DNA from: Bimastos eiseni
Lineage: Eukaryota; Annelida; Clitellata; Crassiclitellata; Lumbricidae
NCBI GenBank assembly: GCA_959347315.1
Contig: OY365817.1
Location: 27,994,411 to 28,058,410 of the forward strand
Reading direction: 5' to 3'
Length of the DNA: 64,000 bases
In this document: in pieces, positions 21,970-42,610 of the stretch
Numbering within the stretch: the first letter of the stretch is position 1
Layout: every line of letters starts with the position of its first letter
The notes under the pieces: generated by a model
Seen by the model: only the letters and a program-made list of their open reading frames with translations
Databases searched by the model: none
Told to the model about the DNA's origin: nothing
Made by a program: the position numbers and the translations under genes

Positions 21970-24900
21970 ATGATGTTGAAAGCAGAAAAGCTGCATTTGA
22001 AGAAACTCCTTTCTGACGCCATTCCGCTGCTCTGTAAGAACGGGCTTCCACTCCATTCCATGTTCCGCGTCGAGGCGATGATCGGAATAACGGTGAACGA
22101 AAGCGAGGTCACTCTGATCTGCTTCAAGGAAACCGTGACAAGCGATGGAGAACTGCTACCTCAGGTCTATGGTCTCGACGAAGACATTGAAGAGACTGAC
22201 GAATGTGAGCGATTCAGTCAGACGGAAACCGGAAATCGCTCGGCTGGAAGCACGGACCAGGAGACGAGCTTAAAGGCATGCACATTTCGAAGTGGCGATA
22301 GCGACAATGGTAACTTTCGAGGCGTCGGAAGATCGATCGAGGCTTTTTCTGCGGACAGGGTCAAGCCCGAGCGGAATGACGGGTTGGAGATGGAAGAGGA
22401 AGGGTACGGGGATGCGGGTCACGTCGGGGGTTACATGTACGAGGGCGAGTTGGAGGAGGGTGCCGGATATGGTGGTCGGGCGTCTCGTGGGGAAGGTCGA
22501 AGGTCGCATGCGGTCGGGTCTGAACAGTTCCTAGTGAAGGAAGAGGTGAATCTTGATGTCGATGACTGCATGTTCGTCAAAGAGGAGCAGGGAGTTGATC
22601 CGGAGTCTTATGCGGGATCGTTCGACTACACCCAGCCACCCAACAGCACTCCAAGCAGGTCCCGCGCCCATAAGGGACCCCACGTGTTTCCTGACTTCTC
22701 CCATCAGGCGGCAATGCAACAGGCGATCCCGTGGCAGAGGAAGTCGAAAGCTATGGGACCCCTGCGTGCCAGGAAATCGGGCGGAAATGGGGTGTCGTCT
22801 GCGAAAGGGGCGAGACAGGTCGCACAGATGGCTGCCGCAGAGTTACGATCTCGGGTGAGTTGTGGCCGTTACTTTTTTACTAGATTCATATGAATATTTC
22901 TTGCTGTTGTTCAGTGGTGTTTGAAATGGAAAGCATGACTGGAAGGATCTAAGGTTGCGCTTGAGGGGTAAAGGATAATTAAAGGTCTGGGTGAAGTCGT
23001 CATTAGCAGAAGAGAAGAGGAAAGAAGAGAAGAGGAAAAAAGAGGAACAGTCCCTTATGTCAACCCATGAGCACCTGACTGTCAAGTGTCTTCCTTTCTC
23101 AATATTCGGTCATGAGGACTTGTGGCTGGTCCTGTCCTTTGCCGCCTGATGTTCCAACCGACCTCCAACCTTCACGAATCTCGTTTCCATAACTGTGGTT
23201 TGTCGATGTCAGAACCTAACTGATTGTGAACAGTAGGACTCTTTGATGTCTACTCTATTGTTATTCTATGTCCATTTATTTCCTGATTGTCTTGCACTGC
23301 ATCTCAGCGGGTCTTGGCTTGTGTTCGTTTTCTACAGCTAGAGCAATCTCCTGGTTATTTTGGATTTATGAGGTCCAGACTAAGACTCCTGCGATACATT
23401 TTCAATCCAGATATTGTTTGTCAATGTCTTCAAAGGGTTTTTGGTATGGATTTTCAAAAGTTTTCCAGGAAGGCGCATTACAGTAGTGTACTGGCAGTAG
23501 AGACGAACTGAAACTCAACTCGGTCGAGTATCATAGTACTCGACATTAGTCGGACCAGGACAAACAATGGGTCCAAGTATTAATGCAATAAACAACATAA
23601 ATGCTGTTACCCATGGCTGCCTTAGAGGTGTTCAGGGGACTGCTCTTCATCTTATGTAGTAGACCTGTTTTGAAATCACTGACAATATATGAACAACGTT
23701 TTTGCAGTTTCTAATTGTTAAGGAGAACGTCACCCTGTTGACTGGTCGGTTGGTAGTCGAATTTTTCAACGGAAGTGTACTGAAGGCGACTAGGGAAATA
23801 ATGTAGGTTGTCGTTAAAGTGTTAGGGGGATATTGTGACTATCCCCAAAGTCCCTTGACCACCACCTAAATGCTGCCTCTTAGATACTGCTTGTTTGTTC
23901 ATATGCATCCATTTAAAAGTACCAGGACTGGTTTGGAGTTCACAGTGCCAATTGAGACCCTCTTAGGGGTGAGTTGCCAGGTAGCTTGTGAGTACGGCAG
24001 ACAAGTTATACGATTGACCAATGGGGAAAGACAGAGGGTAGAAAACAGTGTGGATTGAGCTGGTAGCACTGCCGCAACCTTCAGAGACTTCTGGAAACGA
24101 CAATGATGGAAAATGTGAACGATTTTCATGCAAGCTGCTTTGACCGCTCAGAACTGCAGGTTGAGATGGTAGAAAATCTATTTAGTGGTTTTGGTACGCG
24201 ACGGTTTACGTAGCTAGTTGCTAATTGTTGTTTTGCTTCTTAAGATGAGGACAGGAAGAATTTCTGAGCATTAGTGGCATTTTAAATATTTACTCCAAGA
24301 AAGCAGCCTCCACCGTCAACTAATTCTGCTTTGTTTGGTTATGATCTGTAGGGGGAGCTGCATGATCAGCAGAATATGTTGTCCGACCTGTGTCGTGAGA
24401 TGGTGCGTGAATCCCTTGTCAATCCACAGTTTGTCTGCCACATATGCAACACGAGACTGGCCAATAAGTATTCGCTCGCCACGCACATAAAGGGTAGTCA
24501 CATCGACGGTAAGCTGTACCGCTGTGACCAGTGCGACCAGAGTTTTAAGTGGTACATGCAGCTTTACCGTCATAGGAAATACTCGCACCCCGATCCCGGT
24601 GAACAGGGTGGGGATACGGTGATGTAGCTTCGTCCAGACTGTTTCGTTCCGACCTCGAGAAAATGTTTCTGGAGTTCTGAGACTGTGCCGTTAAATATAT
24701 TGAACCGCATTGAGTACTAAATAAGTTAGGCATGTTTCGTGTTTACAAGATTTATTTTCATTTTAATAGTTCAGGTGATGTAGATCGGCAAACTGTACAA
24801 GATGTACAATGTGTTAAGTAGAGTTCTGTTGTGGCAAAAATTTGTTGATTGGTACATTGGTTTTATATTTGGTAAACTTAATTGAAGGAAAACGATTTAA

Positions 24901-25958
24901 TGTTCCTAAGAATGTTTACTGTTACTGCAGTAATGGCTGCTGTTAACCACTTGGTTGTTTTTAAACAGTGTTTTTTTTTAGCATAACTGTTAAATGTTTT
25001 AAAGATATGCCTCTCGTTGATGAAGACTTGTGTTGAAAGGCTGTGTTTAATTGATTGTTCTTGGAGTTTTTTTAATTTAGAAAATTTTAGATTGAGAGTG
25101 ATGGATATTCGATAGTTATGAGGCGTCGACAAAATGCTATTATTGGCAGTTCCTAATTTAATTTTTTTCTGGATGACTGCTTGAAGCTCTCTTACTTTTC
25201 AGTTTCGTTTTCAAATGTGTCATAATACTTGCAGTTCATTTTCAAGCCATATGAGGAGATGATCTACATTGAATTGCCATCACATTGTTTGCATTGTTAG
25301 TCTAAAGATGATTATTAAGTTACAGACAGATGTTTTCTTTCAAAATTTGCTCTCATAAACAAGTTACAGTGTACAGCGCACAGCATAGCCGATGACTTGG
25401 ACATTTCCAAGCACAGATGACTGAATGTAGAGAAGAGGTTAAAGGTGAATTTATCGGGAAATACAGGCTCATGTACGACATATCTGGAACATGATTGGTC
25501 CAGAACTACAGACCAAGAAGTCTTGAATGTGATTGTTGCTGACTTGCTCCAGAATATTACCGCTCAGCGAAAACAGTGCTTAAGAGAAGTATCAAATGTT
25601 ACATTGTGATATATTTATGCTTTGACCGTGATAGGGTTCGACAGGAGCGGGCGGTTACTCGACCGTAATCCAGGGATTATGCGATTCGATCTTACAGCAG
25701 TCGACGCAGAACGGCGAGCAGTACATCTGTCACATCTGCGAGGCAAAGCTGAGCAACGCTACGACGCTACGGAACCACATCCGCGGCACGCATCTTGCGC
25801 TCAAAACTGAACGCTGCAATATCTGTGGAGAAAGCTTCAAGTGGGCGATGCAACTCGCGAGGCACAAGAAGCGCGAGCACGGCGACGGGTCATTCATACA
25901 AATCTACAATGCTGCCGGCAGCGGAGCGAATTCGGTCGCGGGCCAGGAGGAGTATTAG
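21970..25958 (+). CDS. C2H2 zinc-finger protein with two alternative terminal finger exons
   Basis: Probable nuclear DNA-binding factor. The common exon 21970-22854 encodes 295 residues. The N-terminal ~60 form a compact, hydrophobic-rich segment (LKKLLSDAIPLLCKNGLPLH, FRVEAMIGITVNESEVTLIC) that I do not recognise; it is not an evident BTB, SCAN or ZAD domain. Residues 60-295 are acidic, Gly/Ser-rich and probably disordered, with three SUMO-type Psi-K-x-E motifs: VKPE (131), VKEE (189) and VKEE (203). The exon ends in CGG/gtgagt at phase 0. It can join either 24352-24627 (giving 386 residues) or 25635-25958 (402 residues); both start at phase 0, both end in a stop, and each encodes two C2H2 fingers. 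The ATG at 21970 is the first in the frame; a 5' UTR exon upstream is possible because 'tgacag' precedes it. Confidence 0.82.
24352..24627 (+). CDS. Alternative last exon A of the zinc-finger gene (two C2H2 fingers)
   Basis: Acceptor 'atctgtag', phase 0, 91 residues to TAG. Finger 1 is CHICNTRLANKYSLATHIKG followed by SH, and finger 2 is CDQCDQSFKWYMQLYRHRKY followed by SH, both Cys2His2. A lead-in helix LSDLCREMVRESLVNPQFV precedes the fingers. Layout, spacing and many residues match exon B, so the two arose by exon duplication. Confidence 0.85.
   Translation, partial: GELHDQQNMLSDLCREMVRESLVNPQFVCHICNTRLANKYSLATHIKGSHIDGKLYRCDQCDQSFKWYMQLYRHRKYSHPDPGEQGGDTVM
25635..25958 (+). CDS. Alternative last exon B of the zinc-finger gene (two C2H2 fingers)
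   Basis: Acceptor 'cgtgatag', phase 0, 107 residues to TAG. After GSTGAGGYSTVIQGLCDSIL come finger 1 (CHICEAKLSNATTLRNHIRG then TH) and finger 2 (CNICGESFKWAMQLARHKKR then EH). A Gly/Ala-rich tail ends in GQEEY. The CHIC and SFKW.MQL.RH.K cores are shared with exon A, but the helix residues that normally read DNA differ, so the two isoforms should recognise different sites. Confidence 0.82.
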   Translation, partial: GSTGAGGYSTVIQGLCDSILQQSTQNGEQYICHICEAKLSNATTLRNHIRGTHLALKTERCNICGESFKWAMQLARHKKREHGDGSFIQIYNAAGSGANSVAGQEEY

Positions 25959-26219
25959 TCTTTGCGGGGGGAGACTCGATCGTGTGACTGAAGGAATTTC
26001 GGACTGGTTTTGCCGTGAGTTTGTTGCTGTGGGCAACATGAAACTATTGACGTATGAGTGGCCCAGATGTATGAAACGTTTGCTGTCCTGGTTGTAAAGA
26101 ACTGAAATAATTTCTGGTGGGATGATCGAGACTTTGGCGTAAGTGGATGCAAGGAGTTGGTGAGCTTCTTGGAAGTCTGTTTTATCTGTGGCTTGACATT
26201 TGCATAAAAGTCCTCAATT

Positions 26220-26225
26220 AATAAA
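26220..26225 (+). terminator. Polyadenylation signal for zinc-finger isoform B
   Basis: AATAAA 262 bp after the exon B stop. No equally good signal follows the exon A stop before exon B. Confidence 0.5.
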
Positions 26226-29200
26226 GGTTTACAATCGAATATAAGTATTCGAAGAACAATTTGTTGTTACGATTTCTCTGCGCATTCACGAGCAGCATTT
26301 TAGTTTCTTTTAAGTTGATTTGGGTTGAATGGCTGATAAAAATATTTGATTGTTGGTTAGTAGATATTAATGTGGATAAGTAGATGTTACTTTATTGTGC
26401 AAGTTTAAACCATATTAGACTATGTTGTAGATGCTTGTGTCCGAGACCAGTAAAAGATTCTGTCAATTTGTCCAATTTTAAATCTGCAAATGTTAGAAGT
26501 TAATTGTTTTTTGTGGAGTTTTATTTAAATGCAGATTTGAAAATTGTTGGGCATATTATCTGATTTGGTTTATATCTTGGTCTTCTTTTGGTCTCCATTT
26601 TACCCAGTTGACCCAGACTAAAAATTTGAAGTCGCCTTTAGCTTAACATTGCCCTTTTTTATTTGCTAGATCTCAGTCTAATTTAAAGATTTCTTTTGTA
26701 TTTTTTAATTGATTGCAGTTGTAATTGAAATTAGGTACTTTATAATAATAGACCATTGTAATAAATCACATTTTTGATTGGCAAGATTTTGTGGTGTTTG
26801 CAGTTGTACTTATTGCTGAATTGTAATTCTCCCCATAATTTTACATTTGGTAATATACATATGGTAATTATAATTGCATATGAAAAGGCAGTCTTTGAAC
26901 AGTTTTAAGTAAATATTGTGTAATAGTTTAAATTAGAGAATTTACAATGTTTGCTGATAATTTCAGTAATTGAACCAGTTCAGGTGGTATTGTGTCATAT
27001 ATGTTTTGCACAGCAGTTTAATTATAATTGTCTCCTAAAACTGTTTATATAATGGATGGAAGTTTTGCTGGAGCTGAAGCAATGCTCTCTTTTTAACCAT
27101 ATCTAATGCAAGAATTCGAACACATGTGCTTATATTTTTTGGATCATTGATGTAAAGTACAGTGCATAAATGGCATGGACAAATGTTTTCACAATAAAAA
27201 ATTTCTATAATCTTAATTAAAAGCCATTAATTAAAAACCAAGTGCCTTTCCTGGAAAATGATACACCCTTCTTGCAGCTGAAATATATTGAGAACATTAC
27301 AATGGATGTGCTCTGTAAGTTCTTCAATTAGGTCAAATACATGTAGCATGTCAGAACACCTTAGTATGTCAGAAGGTTCTGTCCTGAACTGTTTGTGGGT
27401 ATATCAATCACTCGAACACATTTTTACTGGATGGTAGAAGGCAGTTCAGCAGCAAGTCGAACTGTATCTTACCATCCGTACGTACCGTTTGCTACCTCCA
27501 TGGCCACATGATTTTAACACTTCTAATGAAAGGAAGGTTTCAACATTATTTTTAATACCAACCATACTTTTTGAGCAAGCTCAAAAACTGAGTATTCAAA
27601 TGTAAGTACGTTGTGCTTTAAAGCCATTCTTTTCACAAACCCACAAGCTGAAATGGTTTAGCAGAACTTACTTTTCCATGCTACAGACTCATTTATTGCA
27701 CTGCGCTTAACAGTTGTACTTTTCAGCTGACTGAAAGCTATAAAGTAGTTTATTACGCTGTCATATTCGCACTTGTCAGCTGATCTTCAGCTCACAGTTA
27801 ATGACACTTGAATGGTCATACTCATGGCTATGCTTAAGTTTACAATAGCAATTGTGCTTAGATATAAAACCGTCTGTCCTTATTTAATCACCAATAAAAC
27901 ATAATTTCATGTCTCATTTTTATACTGACACTGATAAAAACTTTAAACATCAACATGGAAGACCGTTTAGCTACAAATATCTCCAGATAAGTCATAAAAG
28001 TTTGCTGAACATGAGATACGCACAATGATTCGTCCGTTGGAAAGATTTGGCACAGATCAGAATTTTCGCAGCTGCACTTCCATTGAATTATAAAATGTAC
28101 GCATGCCTAAAAATGGACTTCAACTTCATCCATGTGCCTGGTACAGTGTGAACCCACCTGTGTACCGCTAGAAACTTTCTATCGGCAAGTGTATCCACGT
28201 ACACGATGCATTTTTGACAGTTTCAAAAACGGATGTCCAACTGTTGAATCTATTTTCTCTACTCAAGCACTTTTGTGTTTTTATTAATTAATTCATGAAT
28301 TTTCTCAGGCACCATGTTGTGTGGCACAAGTAATCGACCGATTTTGCACCAAATCAACACCAAATTCCTAGTGTTTCTTCATTAGCAAGAGTCAGCAGAA
28401 TATAAAATACCTTCTTCGAGTCAACAAATACGTATCAGCAAATCATTTGCTTTCTAAACGAGCTGATGATACAACTAAACAAAGTCTCGTCAATTTATAC
28501 ATGTCAAATACCTTCTTACAGTCAACAAACAGGCGAAATTCTATCAGCACATTGACTTTCTAATATACATAAAAACAAAAAATCTGCCTGGTGGTACATG
28601 AAAACCTAGTCTTGTCAATTTCAAGATGGTAGTCTGCTTTACATCATCAACTCTTAATGGAATCAGAAAATAAAACACTGTCATACCCCTTCTTCAAATC
28701 AACAAACAGAAAATGCCACACATTGAATATCTTGTACACTATTTTATCTTCACGATGCTTCATTCTAAAATATCTGACATACAACATTTAAGAGCTGGCA
28801 AGTGGCTCAGCAGAGCAAGCATGAGCAAAATGCAACGGCATTAGGGAAGATTGCTACCAGCACAAATAGCAACACTGTTAATAATTAGCAGATTAAATTA
28901 CAAACACAAAACACAAGCATGACCAGATAACACAGCTTTTCATCCACATTACAACTGCACGTAACCTTCAAACACTTCGACAGGTAAATTAGAAATCTGA
29001 CTCAATTAAAACAAAATAATAACGTCAAAACCAAGAGCAACTTAAAACCTCTGAGGAAGCAAAATACGTCATAGATCATCCTGTGAAATGTAAAATAACC
29101 AGACCTTTATGTAGAACTGTTTCAGTATCTCATAACGTAAGTCATGATGACACGCATTCCTACAGCAGACCCATAAGTCCAACCTGACATATTTGCCTAG

Positions 29201-29387
29201 GTCACTCCAGCATATCAGGTCCCTTCCTTGCTCTTACACCGATATGTGCAGAAGTTTAAGGAGCGTTTAAAACACTGAAAGAACAGTAGCTGACGTGGAA
29301 AGAACAGCAAAAAGATCTCGCCAAAAACTGACAGATCGGAAAAAATAGATACGCAAATCGTAAAAACGATCACAAAGAATACACGAC
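26226..29387. other. Gene-free stretch between two convergent genes
   Basis: AT-rich, no convincing ORF and no further zinc-finger exon. It must contain the 3' UTR of the ACK gene (minus strand); candidate AATAAA signals on that strand are at 28280-28285 and near 27.67 kb. Three degenerate copies of a 'aataccttctt..agtcaacaaa' block occur between about 28395 and 28760. Confidence 0.5.
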
Positions 29388-38590
<9,203 letters not shown>

Positions 38591-38637
38591 TTTATCCAAA
38601 CGATTACTCTCTTCTTTCTCCCTTGCAAACTGCTCTT

Positions 38638-39934
38638 CTGCAAAATGAGCAAACAGCAATTATAACCTCTTACCACTTGTGACCAAAGATTTGGATGTCA
38701 CAACGAGCGTTGTATATCCAATTTGTATTGTACAAAGTTACATGTGTATAATATGCAGATTTGTGTGACATGCATGTATAATTGTATATCAATCAATTAA
38801 TAAACCAATCAATTATTCAAACAGACTTGATATAGTACCACTTCAAGATATCTACTCAGAGGCCTAGAGTAGTGTAGAAATTTGTTGCAACACCGTAGTT
38901 GAATAAAAGGATAGTTCGTCATTATTAAAAGAACTAAAGTCTGAGAAAACAGACATGAGACAAAGACCAAGGTATTGTCAAGTGAATGAATTTTAAGTAA
39001 AGGGTGTTTTGTTCTGGAAAAGATTGGCAACCCCTATATGCCACACGACTTGTTATAAAAACTAGGCACCGACCGGAATTCGCTTCTGATAGTTGCATGG
39101 GAACCCCTATATTCCACATGATTTGTTATAAGAAACATAATATGTTCTTTTTATTAGCCTTAAAGAGTACAAGAGAATCATGGGATACAAGTAACTTAAC
39201 ATGTAAGGTACAACAGGAAAGATAAGACCCAAGAAGGACCTTAGGCCCTGTAGGCGAGGCAATCCATATAACAAAACTTAATGTTGGGACAAAAATCAAA
39301 GGCAAACAATTCAATGCTCACAAATAAGACTGGATTAGTTAACTACCATATAATACGTCTGTTGACTTCAATTCTTCATAACTATATTCACAATTCTTGT
39401 CCCTCAAAAATAATCCAATTTGCTTGAACCGACATTTCATGCAAAGATCTTTGTTGCACAATAGAAAAAGGCTCATAAAAGCAGCTGTTACTTACCCAGT
39501 CACAGAAGTTCTAGACTGGTCTTGTCTTTCCCCTTCAAACTCGTGGATTTAACCTACAACATCAACGCACAGATATCACTAAGAGGAGACCAACATGTTA
39601 ACATGCGTTGCATGAGGCTGAAAAAGCCGGAAATTCTGTCGATAATCACATGAAATGACCAAAAGGAAAAGATTTCAAGCAGGAAATGTAACCGGAACGG
39701 TTTGACAACATGCAGCTACACTGATAAGACTTAAACAAAAAGAGGATTCTGAACTTTAGCATACATGATACACACACAACATGTCCTTCTTACAAGAGAT
39801 GCAAACGATTGGTCCAAATACAACATGCAGACGACCAGCTTGTGTAGAGATGGTCGTTAGATTAATCATCTACTCCTCAAGCCACTGCAAAATGGCTTTA
39901 AAAATTTGTTTGGAGTATGGACTTAGTCGATTGG
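38638..39934. other. Region upstream of the first ACK coding exon
   Basis: A splice acceptor ('ttttgcag' on the minus strand) just before 38637 shows that at least one more 5' exon exists in this stretch or beyond, but none can be pinned down. Otherwise unique AT-rich sequence. Confidence 0.45.
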
Positions 39935-40285
39935 GTGAGTACCGTGAGTCAGTGCTCCTCTTGTAACGTGAAGGGTATGGGTCTAATCCTCCTCCTCTTC
40001 CTAGTCCTCCTCCTCTGGGATGGTTACCAGGGCCGTACCGAGCTATAATTACGCCCTGTGTCTAGCATCAATCTGGCACCCCCACATTTTGAAAATAGTG
40101 CATTTTATGGAATAATAAGCTATTCTATCCTGAAATTTGTGCCCTTCCCACATTTGCACCCTGGGCCACAGCCCCGCTGGCCCCTCCCTCGGTACGGCCC
40201 TGATGGTTACTGTATAGAGACATTGATCAAGTCCTTCTTCATTCACAGTTGCTCACAGCTACTATAATTATCAATTGATGTTTGG
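39935..40285 (+). repeat. tRNA-derived SINE (family S) split by a transposon
   Basis: The tRNA-like head ('gtcagtgctcctcttgtaac' and B-box-like 'gggtctaatcc') lies left of the insertion. The body ('agacattgatcaagtccttc', 'cacagttgctcacagc', 'tatcaattgatgtttg') lies right of it. Removing 40028-40210 restores a continuous SINE. Confidence 0.8.
40028..40202. mobile_element. hAT-type MITE inserted in a SINE
   Basis: Perfect 15-bp terminal inverted repeats CAGGGCCGTACCGAG (40028-40042 and complement 40188-40202). Exact 8-bp target duplication ATGGTTAC at 40020-40027 and 40203-40210. The element is 175 bp and non-coding. Confidence 0.95.
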
Positions 40286-41144
40286 CCATTTTGAGGATGG
40301 CATTAATAAATGTGCAACAATAATAACAATTATAATTGATAACAACAATAATCATCATCGTCATCTTTATAATCCTAGTGTAGGCCTACCTCCAATGTCA
40401 TCTACTATAACAGATCTTAGTCACAAGATATAGACAAACACTTGTATAGCATTACAAACACTAGTACCAGTGCAATTATTTTTGCTATCAGTGCTATACT
40501 ACTAGTCCAACTTGTACCATGACTACTAATATCATCATCACCACCACCACACCACTAATGCTACCACCACTATTACCACTTTTGCTATGACTAGGTATAT
40601 GTAATAACTGGATTACCAACAGCGAAGTCCTGAAGTTCCTCTCGAGAGCCAGAATCGAAATGGGACTTAATTCAGTTAATTTGTCATTCAATTCTCCGGC
40701 TGTGTGATAATGTCTCCTGGGAATAATAGCAATTGCGAAATCCAGTGCAAGTGAATCAGCTCAGCCTTGTCAGCCGCCGACGACGCGCAAATTGCAGCAG
40801 ACGATATATATGGCGGAGGGAGTGGGAACGACAAAATGAACAGCAAGGGCCTGGTCCTCGTTGGGCAGAATTCACTCAGATTTCGCAATAAATACGACGC
40901 AATCAAATAATGAAGATAATTTCCAATTTGAAATATTTTTATTCCTTGAAATCAGCATGGCAACGACCCAAGTTCTCATGGTAAATGATAACACAGTGGA
41001 ACTTTTCAACGTGACACATGTATTAGGCCTAGATTGATTAATCATCATATTTAGCATTAATTCACCTTCTACATGTAACTCCCAGGGATTAAGTAGACGT
41101 TGCCGATTTAAATTAATTAATTTGCTAACATCCTGGTTATTGAC

Positions 41145-41405
41145 TATTCAGACTTCTAAGTTGCTAACTATTCAGACTTCTTAGTGTTGACTATTCAGAC
41201 CTCTAAGTTGCAGACAACTCAGACTTCAAGTTGCAGACTACTCAGACTTCTATCAGTGCTGACAATTTAGACTTCTATTAAAGTTGCAAACTATTCAGAC
41301 TTCTTATCTGTAAACTAATTCGACTTCTTAGTTGCTGACAATTCGGATTCCTTATATGAAAATAATTCAGACTTCTTAGTTGTTGACTATTCAGTTTTCT
41401 TAGTG
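41145..41405. repeat. Degenerate ~25-bp tandem repeat
   Basis: About ten units of the type 'gttgctgactattcagactt' plus 'cttag', with indels, in otherwise unannotated DNA. Confidence 0.8.
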
Positions 41406-41477
41406 TGCAACATTATCGATATTAATAAATAATTATTCCGTATTTATCAATCAATTGATAGTACTAAGCATTTGTTA

Positions 41478-41600
41478 TTGATGGACTTGCTCAAGGTCCC
41501 TACACAGTAAACGCCTCAGAGGAGAAGGAGGATTGAACCCATGCTCTTCCTGTTGCAAGGCAAGCGCTCTTATTAATCAACTAGATACTCTGTCACAGAC
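41478..41600 (-). repeat. tRNA-derived SINE (family S), near complete
   Basis: Minus strand: tRNA-like head with 'tagttgattaataagagcgc', then B-box 'gggttcaatcc', then 'gtgtagggaccttgagcaag'. This is the best preserved copy for deriving the tRNA of origin. Confidence 0.85.
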
Positions 41601-42019
41601 GACTATTTGATTGTAACAGAGGGTGCTTCTGTTTCTGTCCAAAGTGTCCATGTTCTTAAGACTTTTCTATTTTCCCATGGGGATTTTCTCACTGGGATCA
41701 CCCCTGCTGATTAGGCTGTAGTGAGAGAGGCACTGTAGATTTAACAGGTAAATACAATACAACAGAATGAGTTACTTTGGTGTAGGGCAAACAAATATCC
41801 CATCAGTCAAATGTTGAAATTCGAATGTCAAATCTAAAGAGAACTTGAAGCCTATAATCCATCTCATACAACGGAGACTGACTGGTACTCGGCCAATAAT
41901 TAGACAACGGCAGATCATTTGAATAGTTCATCACGGAGTAAAGTTCTTCATCAACCATTTCCTAATTGCAGTTTGGTGTAAAAAGATCCAATAAACTCAG
42001 TCAAAAAGCAACTGTAATC

Positions 42020-42090
42020 TGCAAGTTACTGAAGCCACTTGAAAGCAAAGCGTAGGGCACCAACGTATTCACGAGTGCTGCATTATCTTC
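42020..42090 (-). repeat. Dispersed repeat (family C)
   Basis: Minus strand: 'gcactcgtgaatacgttggt' then 'gccctacgctttgctttcaa', shared with copies near 8.9, 47.1 and 55.4 kb. Confidence 0.55.
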
Positions 42091-42610
42091 CCTGCCTAAT
42101 AAAACATTAATAATTATTTCCCTTCTCAACCATGCCACACGATCCATTGTAACTAACACTTGAGAAATACCAAGCAACGCCTAGCCTAGTCAGACTGACT
42201 TCCTGCCAAACATACTCCGTATATACTTAGACCATAAAGCCACTAACAATGCAACCCAGACCCTTTTAACACTGGATGGCATCTGTTTTCTCTTATCAAA
42301 GAACTCTTACAGAATACAGACAGACCAAATCCTCTCCGCCCATACACATCTCTCAGGTCACGCTTATCAGATCGTAACAATTAACACTGTACCAACAATT
42401 AACACTAATAACAACCTTTAACATTTTAACCACACTTTCATTGGTTTTCCGATCACTTTTGGTATAGACTCATCGTCAAATTAGCTGCTACAAATTACAC
42501 TGCAACACAACTGTATTTGATGAATAGTACAGTGATCACTTGCAGTTGTTGTCAAGCGTCTAGTGTGTCGCTGTCTAATGACAAAGCAGCATTAATCGAT
42601 AGCTCTAAGC

